From DATAUD01 sp036501665 (GTDB lineage: Bacteria; Verrucomicrobiota; Verrucomicrobiia; Limisphaerales; Palsa-1400), in contig DASXZW010000023.1 in assembly GCA_036501665.1 (NCBI GenBank), positions 145,424-209,423 of the forward strand: a stretch of 64,000 nt of DNA, in the 5' to 3' direction. Every line of letters starts with the position of its first letter. The first letter of the stretch is position 1. The position numbers and the translations under genes were made by a program. Positions 25,963-35,583 of this stretch are shown here, piece after piece. Under the pieces are notes generated by a model. That model worked only from the letters and a program-made list of their open reading frames with translations. It was not told the origin of the DNA and did not search any database.

Positions 25963-28900
25963 TTGAAAGCTCGTTCATTTCTGGCGCTGCTTCTTTTGCT
26001 GGCGTTCGCCGTTAACCTGCAAGCACAGACCGGTGTGCAGGTTCAGCAAAGAGTCATTCAATGCGCCCCGGGTTGGAAGGCTGAACTCGTTGCCGAGCAT
26101 CCGCTTATTAATTATCCCTCGATGATCTGCACCACGCCGGATGGACGGGTTTTTGTCGGCCAGGATCCGGTGGACATGGGGGCAAAATCGGATTCCGCTT
26201 CAGACAGCATTCTTTGCGTTTATCCAGACGGCCAGGTATTGACGTTCGCGACGAATTTGCACGCGGTATATGGCCTGCAATACATCGACGGCAAGCTCTA
26301 CGTCCATCACACGCCGAAATTTAGCGTCTTCGATGATCATTTCAGCAAAGGTGTTAATCGCGTCGATTTGATCACCAACGACAATCCTCATCCCTGGGAC
26401 CCTTCCTTCAACGACCACGTTCCTTCCAATTGCCATCTCGGCATGGACGGCTACCTTTACATCAGCACAGGGGACAAGGGGGTCTATGGCGCGGTGGGAA
26501 CGGATGGACGAAAATTGGAACTCCATGGCGGCGGAATTTACCGGATGCGCCCGAACGGCACGGAGTTGGAAGTTTATTCCACCGGCACAAGAAATCATCT
26601 TGACATCGCGCTCAATTCCGAGGACGAGATGTTCACCTACGACAACACCGATGACGGCGTCGGTTGGTGGACGCGCGTCACCCACATGGTTGATGGCGGC
26701 TTTTACGGTTATCCCTACGACTACAAACCGCAGCGCCCTTACACCCTCTGGAAAATGACCGATTTCGGCGGCGGCGCCCCGACTGGCGCTTGCGCTTACA
26801 ACGAAGACGCGTTGCCGGATGAATATAAAGGCAATCTATTCCTCTGCGATTGGGTTCGCGGCCAGGTTTTGCGATTGAAGGTCGAACGCGATGGGGCAAG
26901 TTACAAATTCGTTTCTCGCGTTCAGGAAAAAGGTTTGGATTTTCTCACAAAAGGCGAAACCGATCACTTTTTCCCAACGGGCATTTGCGTCGATGCTGAC
27001 GGCAAGGGATTTTACGTCTGCGATTGGGGGCAAGGCACTTGGAAGCATCTTTTCGTCATCGGTCGCCTTTACCACGTCACTTACACGGGCAAAACCCAGG
27101 AAACCCCAAAGCCTGATTGGTTTGTTCCTGCGGGCACCGGCCAAAAATTTGAAGCGACAACATCCGAACTGATCGCGGGATTGTCGCACCCGGCCGAAAG
27201 CGTTCGCATGGTCGCCCAACGTCGATTGTCCGAACGCAAAGACGCCGAGCCGAAGCTCACCGCATTGCTCAAGGATACCAAAGTTCCCGCATGGGCGCGC
27301 TGGCACGCAATTTGGGCGCTCGACGCGATTGACGGCGGCAAAAAAGCGCGGAAAAAAATCATCGCCGCGTTGAAGGACAAAGACCCCCGGGTTGTCATGC
27401 AAGCCGAGCGCGAATTGGGGACGCGGCGCGTGGATCAGGCCGTCAAGCCGTTGCTTTCGCTGCTTAACAGCCCGAATGCCGCAGTTCGATTTCGCGCGGC
27501 GACTGCGCTCGGTCGCATCGGCGATCCCGCAGCTGTTCCAGCATTGATGAAGTCGCTGGATGAAAAAAACTTGTTCGCGCATTACGCCGATTTTTACGCG
27601 TTGCACCGAATCGGGCTTGCCGATCCAAAAGCCTGGCCGCAAATCGTGGCCGGATTTAATAGCCCCGATCCTGGAATCCGCCAGGGCGCGCAATTTGCAA
27701 CGAGAGAAACCTACGATCCCGGTTTGGTGAAGGCCCTTGCGGTGGAAAGCGCGCGTCACGACATTCCTGTTGACGTTCGCACAAATACACTGGGCCTGCT
27801 CTCAAGCCTTTCTCTGGAACGCCCCCCGTGGAAAGGCGAATGGTGGAACACCACCCCGGCCAACGGCCAACCCGCTGCCAAGACTAAAGAATGGGCCGGC
27901 ACTCCCATTGTTTCCTCCGCCCTTCGCGATACCATCGAGGACTCGCAACCGCAGGTCCGCGCCATCGGCTTGCAATGGCTGCGCACCTCTCACGACACCA
28001 ACGCCGTCGCCGAACTCGCCAAAATGTATCAGCGCGAAACCAACGTTTCCGCGCGCGTCGCCATCGTTCTGGCATTTCCACCGGCGCCAACCCCCGAAAG
28101 CCGCACCATTATCAGTTCAATTCTAAAGGATAAACATGCCCCGGCTGCCCTTCTTCAAGCAGCCGTCGAAATCGCCGGAAAAAATCCAAAACCGGATTGG
28201 GACCAGGAAATTCTCGAAATGGCCCAAACCACGCGCGACGACGGCATCCTCGCCTCGGCGCTGGAGATTATTGGCCAAAAGAAAATGACCAATGGCCTCC
28301 CCATTCTCTCCTCCAGTCTCTACAACCAGAACACCATAGTCCACCACAACGCCATTGAAGCCATAAAACAAATTGGCGGCCAACCTGCGATCGACGCGCT
28401 GATAGCGGCTCTCGACAAGGGCAGTGTGGCAAGCCGCGCGGAAATCATTTCGACCCTTGGAATAATGAAGGCCAAGTCGGCTGTTCCCAAGTTGCTCGAA
28501 TCCCTTAAACAGACCGATCTTCACGACATGTCGATTACCGCCCTGACGCAGATCGGCGATCTGGCCGCGTTCGATGTTTACCTCGACGGACTCGGTTCCA
28601 AGAACACCAGTGTTCGCGTCCAGTGCGAAAATGCGTTGCGCGCGTTGCGCGCCCCGGCTTTGCCGTTGATCGTGGCAAAGCTTGAAAAATCCGATTTGCC
28701 CGCGCCCGCGCTCGCCTCGCTCAAACAATTATATGCCGGCGATCCCGAAGCAAAAAAGAATTCCGTCTTTCGCCATAAAGTTCTCGAAGTTCCGCCGGGT
28801 CAATACCAGGATTTCGCGCTCTCCCATCCCGGCGACGCCCGCCGCGGCAGCAAGCTCTTCCACGATCTTAAAGGAGTCGGCTGCATTCGTTGTCACAAGA

Positions 28901-29610
28901 TCAAAGGCGAGGGCGGCGACATTGGGCCGGACTTGACGAGCATTCGCGCCAAATATTCCCGCGCCGACGTCATTGAATCCGTCCTCTACCCGTCAAAACA
29001 AATACTTGACGGCTATCAGCAAGTCCTTTTCGAGACCAAAAATGACGACGATGTGTCCGGCGTGGTCCGCCTGGAGACTGCAACCAATCTCACAGTCGTT
29101 GATAGCGCCGGAATCAAGCACGTTCTTGACAAGTCAAACATTACGAGCCGTAAAACCAGCAAAATTTCACTCATGCCGGAAGGGTTGCAGGATGGCCTTT
29201 CACTGCTGGAATTCTCGGACCTCATCGCCTATGTGGAAAATCCAAATGTTCCCGCGGCGCCCGCTCCCGTTCCCAACCCCGCCTCCAATTTGGCTGCTCA
29301 TCGTCCGCGCGCAGTAAAAAGGCCGCCTCCCATTGTGACCGCCGCCCAGACCGCTCCGGCTCCGCCCGATTTGAATGCCGACGATATGTTCTCGCCTTTC
29401 GGGTCAACCTCAAAAAATTCCGCGCCGACCACTGATCTTGCGCCTCCCGTTCCGTTGCCAATGACCCCCGCTCGGAGACATTCAGAGCCGCGTCCTAATT
29501 CGTCCGCGCCACCCGCGCCCGCCGACTCCGACGATACCGTCGTGCCAATTTTCCCCCAGTCAGGGCCAAATTTCCCGCCCGCCCCGGGAGTGCCGCCAGG
29601 AACCAATTAG
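25963..29610 (+). CDS. Exported haem-binding protein with beta-propeller, HEAT repeats and C-terminal cytochrome c
   Basis: Very large PVC-type protein of 1215 residues. A signal peptide (ending near LQA-QTG) is followed by a six-bladed propeller of the membrane-bound dehydrogenase type (about 30-400, with GVNRVDLIT, NHLDIALNSEDEMFTYDN and NLFLCDWVRGQVLRLKV). HEAT-like repeats come next (about 400-960). Then a cytochrome c domain has CIRCH (near 972) and a candidate axial Met in SLMPEGL (near 1070). The tail is Pro/Ala-rich. Relatives are thought to oxidise sugars or alcohols outside the cell. The TTG start is directly before the signal peptide. The stop codon TAG is the first part of a repeat-like TAGAGCATT. 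Confidence 0.88.
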   Translation: MKARSFLALLLLLAFAVNLQAQTGVQVQQRVIQCAPGWKAELVAEHPLINYPSMICTTPDGRVFVGQDPVDMGAKSDSASDSILCVYPDGQVLTFATNLHAVYGLQYIDGKLYVHHTPKFSVFDDHFSKGVNRVDLITNDNPHPWDPSFNDHVPSNCHLGMDGYLYISTGDKGVYGAVGTDGRKLELHGGGIYRMRPNGTELEVYSTGTRNHLDIALNSEDEMFTYDNTDDGVGWWTRVTHMVDGGFYGYPYDYKPQRPYTLWKMTDFGGGAPTGACAYNEDALPDEYKGNLFLCDWVRGQVLRLKVERDGASYKFVSRVQEKGLDFLTKGETDHFFPTGICVDADGKGFYVCDWGQGTWKHLFVIGRLYHVTYTGKTQETPKPDWFVPAGTGQKFEATTSELIAGLSHPAESVRMVAQRRLSERKDAEPKLTALLKDTKVPAWARWHAIWALDAIDGGKKARKKIIAALKDKDPRVVMQAERELGTRRVDQAVKPLLSLLNSPNAAVRFRAATALGRIGDPAAVPALMKSLDEKNLFAHYADFYALHRIGLADPKAWPQIVAGFNSPDPGIRQGAQFATRETYDPGLVKALAVESARHDIPVDVRTNTLGLLSSLSLERPPWKGEWWNTTPANGQPAAKTKEWAGTPIVSSALRDTIEDSQPQVRAIGLQWLRTSHDTNAVAELAKMYQRETNVSARVAIVLAFPPAPTPESRTIISSILKDKHAPAALLQAAVEIAGKNPKPDWDQEILEMAQTTRDDGILASALEIIGQKKMTNGLPILSSSLYNQNTIVHHNAIEAIKQIGGQPAIDALIAALDKGSVASRAEIISTLGIMKAKSAVPKLLESLKQTDLHDMSITALTQIGDLAAFDVYLDGLGSKNTSVRVQCENALRALRAPALPLIVAKLEKSDLPAPALASLKQLYAGDPEAKKNSVFRHKVLEVPPGQYQDFALSHPGDARRGSKLFHDLKGVGCIRCHKIKGEGGDIGPDLTSIRAKYSRADVIESVLYPSKQILDGYQQVLFETKNDDDVSGVVRLETATNLTVVDSAGIKHVLDKSNITSRKTSKISLMPEGLQDGLSLLEFSDLIAYVENPNVPAAPAPVPNPASNLAAHRPRAVKRPPPIVTAAQTAPAPPDLNADDMFSPFGSTSKNSAPTTDLAPPVPLPMTPARRHSEPRPNSSAPPAPADSDDTVVPIFPQSGPNFPPAPGVPPGTN

Positions 29611-29697
29611 AGCATTGCCAGGAACCAGTAGCCACTACCGGAGACCCTATTGATCCCATCCCTCCCATTACTCTCATCTGTCCCACAGTCCCATGGG
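29605..29697. repeat. TAGAGCATT...GTAGCCAC half repeat and a 9-nt NNTCCCATN array
   Basis: TTAGAGCATT...CAGTAGCCAC at 29607-29634 resembles the terminal repeat of the composite element at 63647-63876. It is followed at 29652-29697 by about five consecutive 9-base units with the core TCCCAT or a one-base variant and different flanking bases. Together they fill the gap between two convergent genes. Confidence 0.6.
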
Positions 29698-29706
29698 ATT
29701 TAGAAA

Positions 29707-30393
29707 CTACCTGTCAAGATAAGGTCCGACAATCGAAGTCCAAATCGCGTACCCTTTGCCGTTCATGTGCAATTTGTCGCCGACATAAATGTCCGCATTC
29801 GGATGGCCGTCTGAATCCAGCATTGCCGGAACCACGTCAATAAAAGTGAGCCGATCATCGTGGCTGATAAACTCGCGAATCAGCGCGTTGGCTTTCTTGA
29901 CCTTGTCAAATTCCTTAAATCGCGACGGGCTGGTGGTGATTGAAATATAATTCAGCCGCGCTTCGGGCAACTCGGCATGGACCTTCGCCGTAAACGCCTT
30001 GAAATCCTCAAAAACCTCCTCCGGCGTTTTGCGCGCGTCAATGTCATTGGTGCCGGCAAACAACACAATGGTTTTTGGATGGTACGGAGCCACGATGCGG
30101 TTAAAGAAATAAACCGAATCCGACAAATGCGATCCGCCGAACCCCCGATTGATGACCTGGTGCGTCGGAAAATCCTGCGCCAAAGTTTTCCACTTGACAA
30201 TGCTGGAACTGCCGACAAACAAAATGGCGTTCTGCGGCGGCGGGTTTGTTTTGTCCGACTTTTCAAACGCCGTGATTTCCGATTCGAACCGCATGGGGTC
30301 CGCCGCCCGCCCCGTTTGAAGCATGACGAACAGCCCCAATGCAACAAACAACGCGGGATTGACCATTTGCGCCGCCAGTCCAGTAATTTTCAT
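29707..30393 (-). CDS. Exported SGNH/GDSL hydrolase
   Basis: Secreted esterase or lipase-like enzyme. The signal region runs MKITGLAAQMVNPALFVALG to the RA-ADP site. Block I is VGSSSIVKW (near 60-68), block II has RGFGGSHL, block III is AGTNDID (near 113-119), and block V is DKLHMNGKGY, supplying the Asp-His pair. The start is fixed by a strong AGGAGG at 30398-30403 before the ATG at 30393. This sequence overlaps the lysA stop codon, so translation is probably coupled. The longer open frame to 30615 is a shadow inside lysA. The natural substrate is unknown. Confidence 0.9.
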   Translation of the reverse strand: MKITGLAAQMVNPALFVALGLFVMLQTGRAADPMRFESEITAFEKSDKTNPPPQNAILFVGSSSIVKWKTLAQDFPTHQVINRGFGGSHLSDSVYFFNRIVAPYHPKTIVLFAGTNDIDARKTPEEVFEDFKAFTAKVHAELPEARLNYISITTSPSRFKEFDKVKKANALIREFISHDDRLTFIDVVPAMLDSDGHPNADIYVGDKLHMNGKGYAIWTSIVGPYLDR

Positions 30394-30401
30394 GCGACCT
30401 C

Positions 30402-31700
30402 CTATTTTAGCCACGCCGGAATCTTTTCCGGCGCCCAAACATCGCTCAACAGCTGCCGCGAGCGAACCTCCGCGGCCCGCTCGCCGTCCACCAGAACCTC
30501 CGCGGCCATCGCGCGCGAATTGTAATTGGACGACATGGCAAAACTGTAAGCCCCGGCGCTCATCAGCGCAACGTAATCGCCTTCGCCAACTTTGGGCATC
30601 GGGCGGTCCTTGCAAAAAAAGTCCGCCGATTCGCAGATCGGCCCCACAACGTCCGACGAAACCAACGCCCCATTCCGTTGCGAAAGCGGGACGATTTCAT
30701 GGTAAGAATCATAAAACGCCGGGCGAATCAGGTCATTCATCGCCGCATCGACAATGACAAAATTCTTCTTGCCGGTTTGCTTCACGTATTCGACGCGCGT
30801 GACCAGAATTCCCGCGTTGCCAACAATAAAGCGTCCCGGCTCGATCAAAAGTTTCAACCCCAGCGAAGCAAGCAGCGGCGTCAGCCGTTTCGCGTAAGTC
30901 GCTGGCGTCATGATCGCGCTCCCTTCCGGCGTGCTCCACCAATCCGCCGAACCGCTGGCCAGCGCGGGCTTATAGACGATGCCCAATCCGCCGCCAATGC
31001 TGAAAAATTCCAGCGAATATTTTCGGGCCAATTCCCGCGCCAACGGCAGCGCTTTTTTCACCGCCGCCTCAAACGGCGCAACGTCCGTCAGTTGCGAACC
31101 GATGTGCATCTGAACTCCGCGCAGGTGCAGGTTCTTGAGTTTCGCCGCCTTCGCGTAAACCTCTTCCACATGCTCAAACTGGATTCCGAATTTGTTCTCG
31201 TAAGTGCCGGTCGTGATTTTGGCGTGCGTATGAGCGTCAACATTGGGATTGATGCGCACTCCCACAGGAGCTTTCTTTTTCAGCCTGGCCGCGACGCGGT
31301 TGATGCGCTCCAGTTCCGGCAGGCTCTCAACGTTGAAACAATAAATTTTCTTTCGCAGGGCGAACTCGATTTCGCGCTCGGTCTTCCCAACTCCCGCAAA
31401 AACGCACCGGTCAGCATCGCCTCCCGCAGCCAGCACCCGGCTCAATTCGCCTTCGCTAACGATATCGAACCCGGCGCCCATGTTGGCCAGCAAACGCAAT
31501 ACCGCGATGTTTGAATTCGCTTTGACCGCGTAACAAATCCGATGGTCAAGCGATCCCAGCGCCTTGTCCAACTCGCTGAAATGGCGGCTGATCGTTTCCT
31601 TGGAATAAATATAAAGCGGCGTCCCGTATTTCTCGGCGAGACTTTGGACGGAAACGCCTTCGCAGTACAACTTGCCCTTGCGGTAAAAAAATGAGTGCAT
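30402..31700 (-). CDS. lysA: Diaminopimelate decarboxylase
   Basis: PLP enzyme that makes lysine from meso-diaminopimelate. The PLP lysine is Lys60 in RICYAVKANSN. Other family motifs are FDIVSEGEL, VRINPNVDAHTH, NLHLRGVQMHIGSQL, FSIGGGLGI, LIEPGRFIVGNAG and VGPICESADFF (the substrate cysteine). Length is 432 residues with ATG start. The stop overlaps the ribosome binding site of the SGNH hydrolase gene. Upstream lies a GATTAN hexamer hairpin, not a lysine riboswitch. Confidence 0.96.
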   Translation of the reverse strand: MHSFFYRKGKLYCEGVSVQSLAEKYGTPLYIYSKETISRHFSELDKALGSLDHRICYAVKANSNIAVLRLLANMGAGFDIVSEGELSRVLAAGGDADRCVFAGVGKTEREIEFALRKKIYCFNVESLPELERINRVAARLKKKAPVGVRINPNVDAHTHAKITTGTYENKFGIQFEHVEEVYAKAAKLKNLHLRGVQMHIGSQLTDVAPFEAAVKKALPLARELARKYSLEFFSIGGGLGIVYKPALASGSADWWSTPEGSAIMTPATYAKRLTPLLASLGLKLLIEPGRFIVGNAGILVTRVEYVKQTGKKNFVIVDAAMNDLIRPAFYDSYHEIVPLSQRNGALVSSDVVGPICESADFFCKDRPMPKVGEGDYVALMSAGAYSFAMSSNYNSRAMAAEVLVDGERAAEVRSRQLLSDVWAPEKIPAWLK

Positions 31701-31721
31701 CAGTGGTTTTCCTAAATTCCG

Positions 31722-31794
31722 ATCCTAATCCTAATCGTAATCTTAATCCTAATCCGGCAGGGGATTAAGATTACGATTAAGATTATGATTAGGA
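31722..31794. repeat. GATTAN hexamer hairpin, copy 2
   Basis: Two arms of five hexamers each surround the short loop CGGCAGG. Read as GATTAN from the loop outwards, the left arm gives N = G, A, C, G, G and the right arm N = A, C, A, T, G, so four of five sixth positions are mismatched. It separates lysA from the upstream Ala-rich protein gene. Confidence 0.85.
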
Positions 31795-31813
31795 AAAAAA
31801 CCGAACCGCCGAC

Positions 31814-32809
31814 TCAAGGTTCGGCAATGATCTTCGCGCGTTCGGTGTGATATTCAAACGGCGTGATTTCATCGGCGTTGTAACGTCGGAGCAAGTCAGC
31901 CAGTTTAGCCTCTTTCGATCCCGCAGGCGGCCCCGCAACAGCGGGCGCGGCTGAGGCAGGCTGAGCTTTGATCTGTTTTTGCAAAGCTTCCACGCGCCAC
32001 GCGGCTTCTTCCTGAGCCTTTTGACGGCGAAGCGCGTTGACCTCGGATTGTCTCTCCGGGTTTTCGGGCGCTGCGCCGCCGTTTGCTTCAAATTGTTCCA
32101 ACGCGGCCCTGGCAGAGGCTGTGTCCGCGTCATCCGGTTTCGACACATTTGCAGTGTACTGCGCCGGGACGGGCTGTTGTTTGGCTTCCGCCATTTTCGC
32201 GCGAGCCGCGGCCTTCTTGGCGGCCTGCTCCTGTCGCAATTGTTCCGCGTCCTCGTCGGCCTTTTGTTTTAGGGCCTTTTGGTCAGCCGCTTGCTGGGCC
32301 TGCGCAGCCGCCATTTCGTCAGCCTGCTTCTGGCGGGCTTCCTGCTCGGCTGCCTTCTTTTGGCGAAGCGCTTCTTTCTCAGCATCTTTCTTTGCACGAG
32401 CTGCCGCGGCGGTGTCAGTCGGTTTTGTTTGCTGGCTCTGTTCCGCGCTATGCAAAGCTTCTAAAGCGCGCGCCTCGTCCTCGGGACTTGCCGGCGCAGC
32501 GGCCACTGGAGCGGCGGAGGGTGCTGCCGCAGGTGCGGCGTTTGCCGGAGCTGCAGCAGGCCCGCCTTTTTCGGCTTGGCGCAAAGCATCCAGCGCTTGG
32601 GCATTGTCCGCATCCGAAGAAGCAGGGGCAGGGGCCGGAGTAGGCGTCGCTGCGGGTGCCGCCTGCGTTTTCGCCGGGCCTTTTTCCGCCTGGCGCAAGG
32701 CATCCAGGGCTTTGGATTGGTCATCGCCGCCGGAAGATTGGGCCCGGGCTACGTGGGCGAAACCGACCCCGAGACAACACACAACAACGCAAAGCTTTCG
32801 GTTAATCAT
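31814..32809 (-). CDS. Exported Ala/Gln-rich coiled-coil protein with SHOCT-like C-terminus
   Basis: No named family. A signal peptide (MINRKLCVVVCCLGVGFAHVARA) is followed by repeats of the phrase KALDALRQAEKG, NAQALDALRQAEKGG and RALEALHSAEQS. A long Ala/Lys/Glu/Gln-rich coiled coil comes next, for example AEQEARQKQADEMAAAQAQQ. The last 35 residues (KLADLLRRYNADEITPFEYH and a short tail) resemble a SHOCT motif. The ATG at 32809 has AGGA upstream; the longer frame to 32851 has no signal peptide at its start. It may be a periplasmic scaffold, but nothing here proves that. It lies in the minus-strand run from argH to the SGNH hydrolase. Confidence 0.75.
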   Translation of the reverse strand: MINRKLCVVVCCLGVGFAHVARAQSSGGDDQSKALDALRQAEKGPAKTQAAPAATPTPAPAPASSDADNAQALDALRQAEKGGPAAAPANAAPAAAPSAAPVAAAPASPEDEARALEALHSAEQSQQTKPTDTAAAARAKKDAEKEALRQKKAAEQEARQKQADEMAAAQAQQAADQKALKQKADEDAEQLRQEQAAKKAAARAKMAEAKQQPVPAQYTANVSKPDDADTASARAALEQFEANGGAAPENPERQSEVNALRRQKAQEEAAWRVEALQKQIKAQPASAAPAVAGPPAGSKEAKLADLLRRYNADEITPFEYHTERAKIIAEP

Positions 32810-32853
32810 AGTATTCCTAAAAATCTTACAGGAGCCAGCATGGGAAATCAACC

Positions 32854-33864
32854 CTATTCACCGCGCTGCGCTTCCTTGTTAAACTGATGTTGCCACAGGG
32901 TTTGCCACGGGTAAAGAACAACCGAACGCAACATAATCCCGCGCACCTCCGCCCGGCTGACTTTTACCCGGCGGTTCGCATCAAGCATATTTTCCACCCG
33001 CAACCGCTCCAACGTCCGCGCCCCGATCAACAATGGCCATGCGCAAGCCAGCCGCAACCGCATCTGTTCGTGTGGGATGAGCAGCGTATATTCCCAACCC
33101 GCCGCAAGATGGCTTTTGGCGGCATTTAATAACTGGTTATAAACCGGACGAAATTTCCCTTCATTTTCCGCAAGCAAAAGACTTTGCGGCGTCAATCCCG
33201 ACTGAGTCAGCAATGCCTGTGGAATGTAACAACGCCCAATCCGCAAATCCTTCGGAATATCCCGCAGAATGTTGACCAGTTGCAGCCCCTTGCCAAATCG
33301 AATCCCCTTCTCGACAAAAGCCTTGTCATCAATTTCAGCGCCCGCGATCAAATGCGCCCGGCACATCTTCGTCCAAAATTCCCCCACGCACCCAGCCACG
33401 CGATACGTGTAATCATCAAGTTCATCCCAGGTTTTCAACGCAACAATTCGCTCGACGCTCCCGCCGTTGAACCGTTTCAAGTCAAGTTCCTGTCCGCCAA
33501 CAATTGTCTCCAGAACTTCGCGACCCCGCGTCCGGTCCGCCTCCTCCAGGTGTTCCAGCAAACGAACGCTTTCCTCGCATCGAGCCAGCAGCACTTGCTC
33601 CCTTTCGGATCCGCCGGGCTGCTGCCATTTCAAAAACGGAAGCGCGACGCCGGATTCGCCACGAATTCTCCGCCGCAAAGCCGACAACGCTTCAAGCCTG
33701 GAACCGACCGGAACAATTTCCGTGTCCGCAATCGTGTCCGTCGTGCGCGCCAGCAAATAGGCGATTCCAATCTGGTCCCGCACCGCGCGCGGAAGCACGC
33801 GCAGCGTCAAATAAAACGAACGCGAAACATCGCGCAGCAGGGATGTCAGCAATTCATCGGACAC
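32854..33864 (-). CDS. Squalene/phytoene synthase family protein
   Basis: Head-to-head prenyl transferase, probably making squalene or a related C30 product. The first Asp-rich motif is DTIADTE (43-49) after IAYLLART. The second is NILRDIPKDLRIGRCYIP (near 197-214). SRSFYLTLRVLP at the N-terminus and the length of 336 residues fit the family. The start is GTG. It begins 21 bases after the argH stop. No partner genes for hopanoid or carotenoid synthesis are in the window, so the product is undecided. Confidence 0.9.
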   Translation of the reverse strand: MSDELLTSLLRDVSRSFYLTLRVLPRAVRDQIGIAYLLARTTDTIADTEIVPVGSRLEALSALRRRIRGESGVALPFLKWQQPGGSEREQVLLARCEESVRLLEHLEEADRTRGREVLETIVGGQELDLKRFNGGSVERIVALKTWDELDDYTYRVAGCVGEFWTKMCRAHLIAGAEIDDKAFVEKGIRFGKGLQLVNILRDIPKDLRIGRCYIPQALLTQSGLTPQSLLLAENEGKFRPVYNQLLNAAKSHLAAGWEYTLLIPHEQMRLRLACAWPLLIGARTLERLRVENMLDANRRVKVSRAEVRGIMLRSVVLYPWQTLWQHQFNKEAQRGE

Positions 33865-33885
33865 GGCGATATCGCGTAAGGGCCG

Positions 33886-35292
33886 TTATTGCGCGGCGAG
33901 GTTTTTCTTCCAACGCGCCAATTGCCGGGCGACTTGTTTCGGCCCGGGCGCGCCAATAATATTTCGCCGCGCGAGCGCTTTGTTGACATCAAACACCGAC
34001 AGCGCGTCCGCATCGAAAAGCCGGTCGATTTTTTGAAGCTCTTTTAACGTCAAACCACTGAGTGGCTTCTTCAACTCTTCCGCGACCCCAACCGCCGACC
34101 CGACAACATTATGCGCCTGCCGAAACGGCATCCCCTTTCGCACAAGCCAGTCCGCCAAGTCTGTCGCCAACAGAGAAGGGTCTGCCGCCGTGACCCGGCA
34201 AGTTTCAACGTTCACCGTCGTATTTTCGACCATCCCCGCCATCAAGCTCGTCGTGGATCGCACCGTGTCCGCCGTATCGAACAACCGTTCCTTGTCCTCC
34301 TGCAAATCGCGGTTGTAGGTCATCGGCAATCCTTTCAGCAACGTCAGCACCGCCATCAAATTGCCAAAAACCCGCCCCGATTTCCCGCGCGTCAGTTCCG
34401 CGATGTCCGGATTCTTTTTTTGCGGCATCAACGACGACCCGGTCGTGTAAGCGTCCGCAATCGTGATAAAATGAAACTCCGCGCTCGCCCACAGAATCCA
34501 ATCCTCCGCCATTCGCGACAAATGCGCCGCCAGCAACGCCGCCGCCGCGCAAAATTCCACAACAAAATCCCGGTCGCTTACCGCATCCATCGAATTCTGC
34601 GTCAATCGCGGCATTCCCTTCGCATCGACAAATCCGAGCATGGTCGCGACCATTTCCCGGTCCAGCGCCAGGGTCGAACCCGCAATCGCCCCGCTGCCGA
34701 GCGGACAAACGTTCGCGCGATGAAAACAATCCGCCAGCCGTCCCTGGTCGCGATCCAGCATTTCCATGTAAGCCAGCAAATGGTGCGCGAATGAAACCGG
34801 CTGCGCGCGCTGCAAATGCGTATAACCCGGCAGCAGCGAATCCTTATTCCGCAACGCCAGGACCAGCAACGCTCGTTGCAACCCTCGAATCGCCCGGATC
34901 AGTTCCGTGATCTCATCCCTCAACCACATCCGCATGTCCAAAGCGACCTGGTCATTGCGCGAACGCCCCGTATGAAGTTTCGCCCCCGCTGGCGCGCGCC
35001 GCGTCAGCTCAGACTCAATGTTCATGTGGACATCTTCCAACTCGCGCCGCCACGGAAAACGTTCCTCGCAAATCTCCTGCGCGATCTCGTTAAGCCCGCC
35101 CTCGATTTCCAGAAGTTCGGACTTCGTCAACACGCCAATCTTCTGCAACATCGCCGCATGAGCCAGGGAACCGAGGATGTCCTGCTCCCACAACCGCCAG
35201 TCAAAGGAAATGGATTGCGTGAATTGCGCGACATCGGAGGCGGGCCCGCCGGAAAACCGCCCGCTTCGGGAGACTGGATTAGTATGATTCAC
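33886..35292 (-). CDS. argH: Argininosuccinate lyase
   Basis: Final enzyme of arginine synthesis. Signature GSSLMPQKKNPDIAELTRGKSGR (near 285-307), THLQRAQPVSFAHH (catalytic His), TGRSRNDQVALD and SGRFSGGPA at the N-terminus are all present. 468 residues. The start is GTG, as no ATG precedes the conserved N-terminal GRF segment. It heads a minus-strand run that continues with the prenyl synthase. Its roughly 500-base upstream region holds a GATTAN hairpin and a terminator-like hairpin. Confidence 0.96.
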   Translation of the reverse strand: MNHTNPVSRSGRFSGGPASDVAQFTQSISFDWRLWEQDILGSLAHAAMLQKIGVLTKSELLEIEGGLNEIAQEICEERFPWRRELEDVHMNIESELTRRAPAGAKLHTGRSRNDQVALDMRMWLRDEITELIRAIRGLQRALLVLALRNKDSLLPGYTHLQRAQPVSFAHHLLAYMEMLDRDQGRLADCFHRANVCPLGSGAIAGSTLALDREMVATMLGFVDAKGMPRLTQNSMDAVSDRDFVVEFCAAAALLAAHLSRMAEDWILWASAEFHFITIADAYTTGSSLMPQKKNPDIAELTRGKSGRVFGNLMAVLTLLKGLPMTYNRDLQEDKERLFDTADTVRSTTSLMAGMVENTTVNVETCRVTAADPSLLATDLADWLVRKGMPFRQAHNVVGSAVGVAEELKKPLSGLTLKELQKIDRLFDADALSVFDVNKALARRNIIGAPGPKQVARQLARWKKNLAAQ

Positions 35293-35358
35293 TTGACATC
35301 CCCATTGTGTCGGGAAGAAAGGGCAGAGTCACGCCAGAAACCTTTATTGTCTTCCATT

Positions 35359-35432
35359 CCTAATCATAATCTTAATCCTAATCTCTTCCGCTCTTCTTCG
35401 ATTAAGATTAGGATTACGATTATGATTAAGAG
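35359..35432. repeat. GATTAN hexamer hairpin, copy 3
   Basis: The left arm has four hexamers (N = G, A, T, G from the loop outwards) and the right arm five (N = A, G, C, T, A). All four pairable sixth positions are mismatched while the GATTA cores pair. Confidence 0.85.
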
Positions 35433-35548
35433 GGAAGGGGGATAAGAATAGCCTCATCAGCCATTCAACCCCTATGCCAATCAGGGATACCCCGATTGCA
35501 GGCAAACAGAGGCAATGTCATATTGTCCACGTTGTTTGGGGGATAAAG

Positions 35549-35583
35549 AACCCGCCTGGTGATTGGTTGCACTAGGCGGGTTT
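35549..35583. terminator. Terminator-like hairpin upstream of argH
   Basis: AACCCGCCT and AGGCGGGTT form a 9-bp stem with a 16-base loop, followed on the plus strand by TTTCTCCTTTT. On the minus strand it is followed by a weaker T-rich stretch, which would place it as an attenuator about 260 bases before argH. No plus-strand gene ends here, so the transcript it serves is unclear. Confidence 0.45.

Noticed and set aside
31701..31813. Possible lysine riboswitch before lysA
   Set aside because: Only a GATTAN hairpin fits in the short gap; none of the conserved lysine riboswitch elements is visible.
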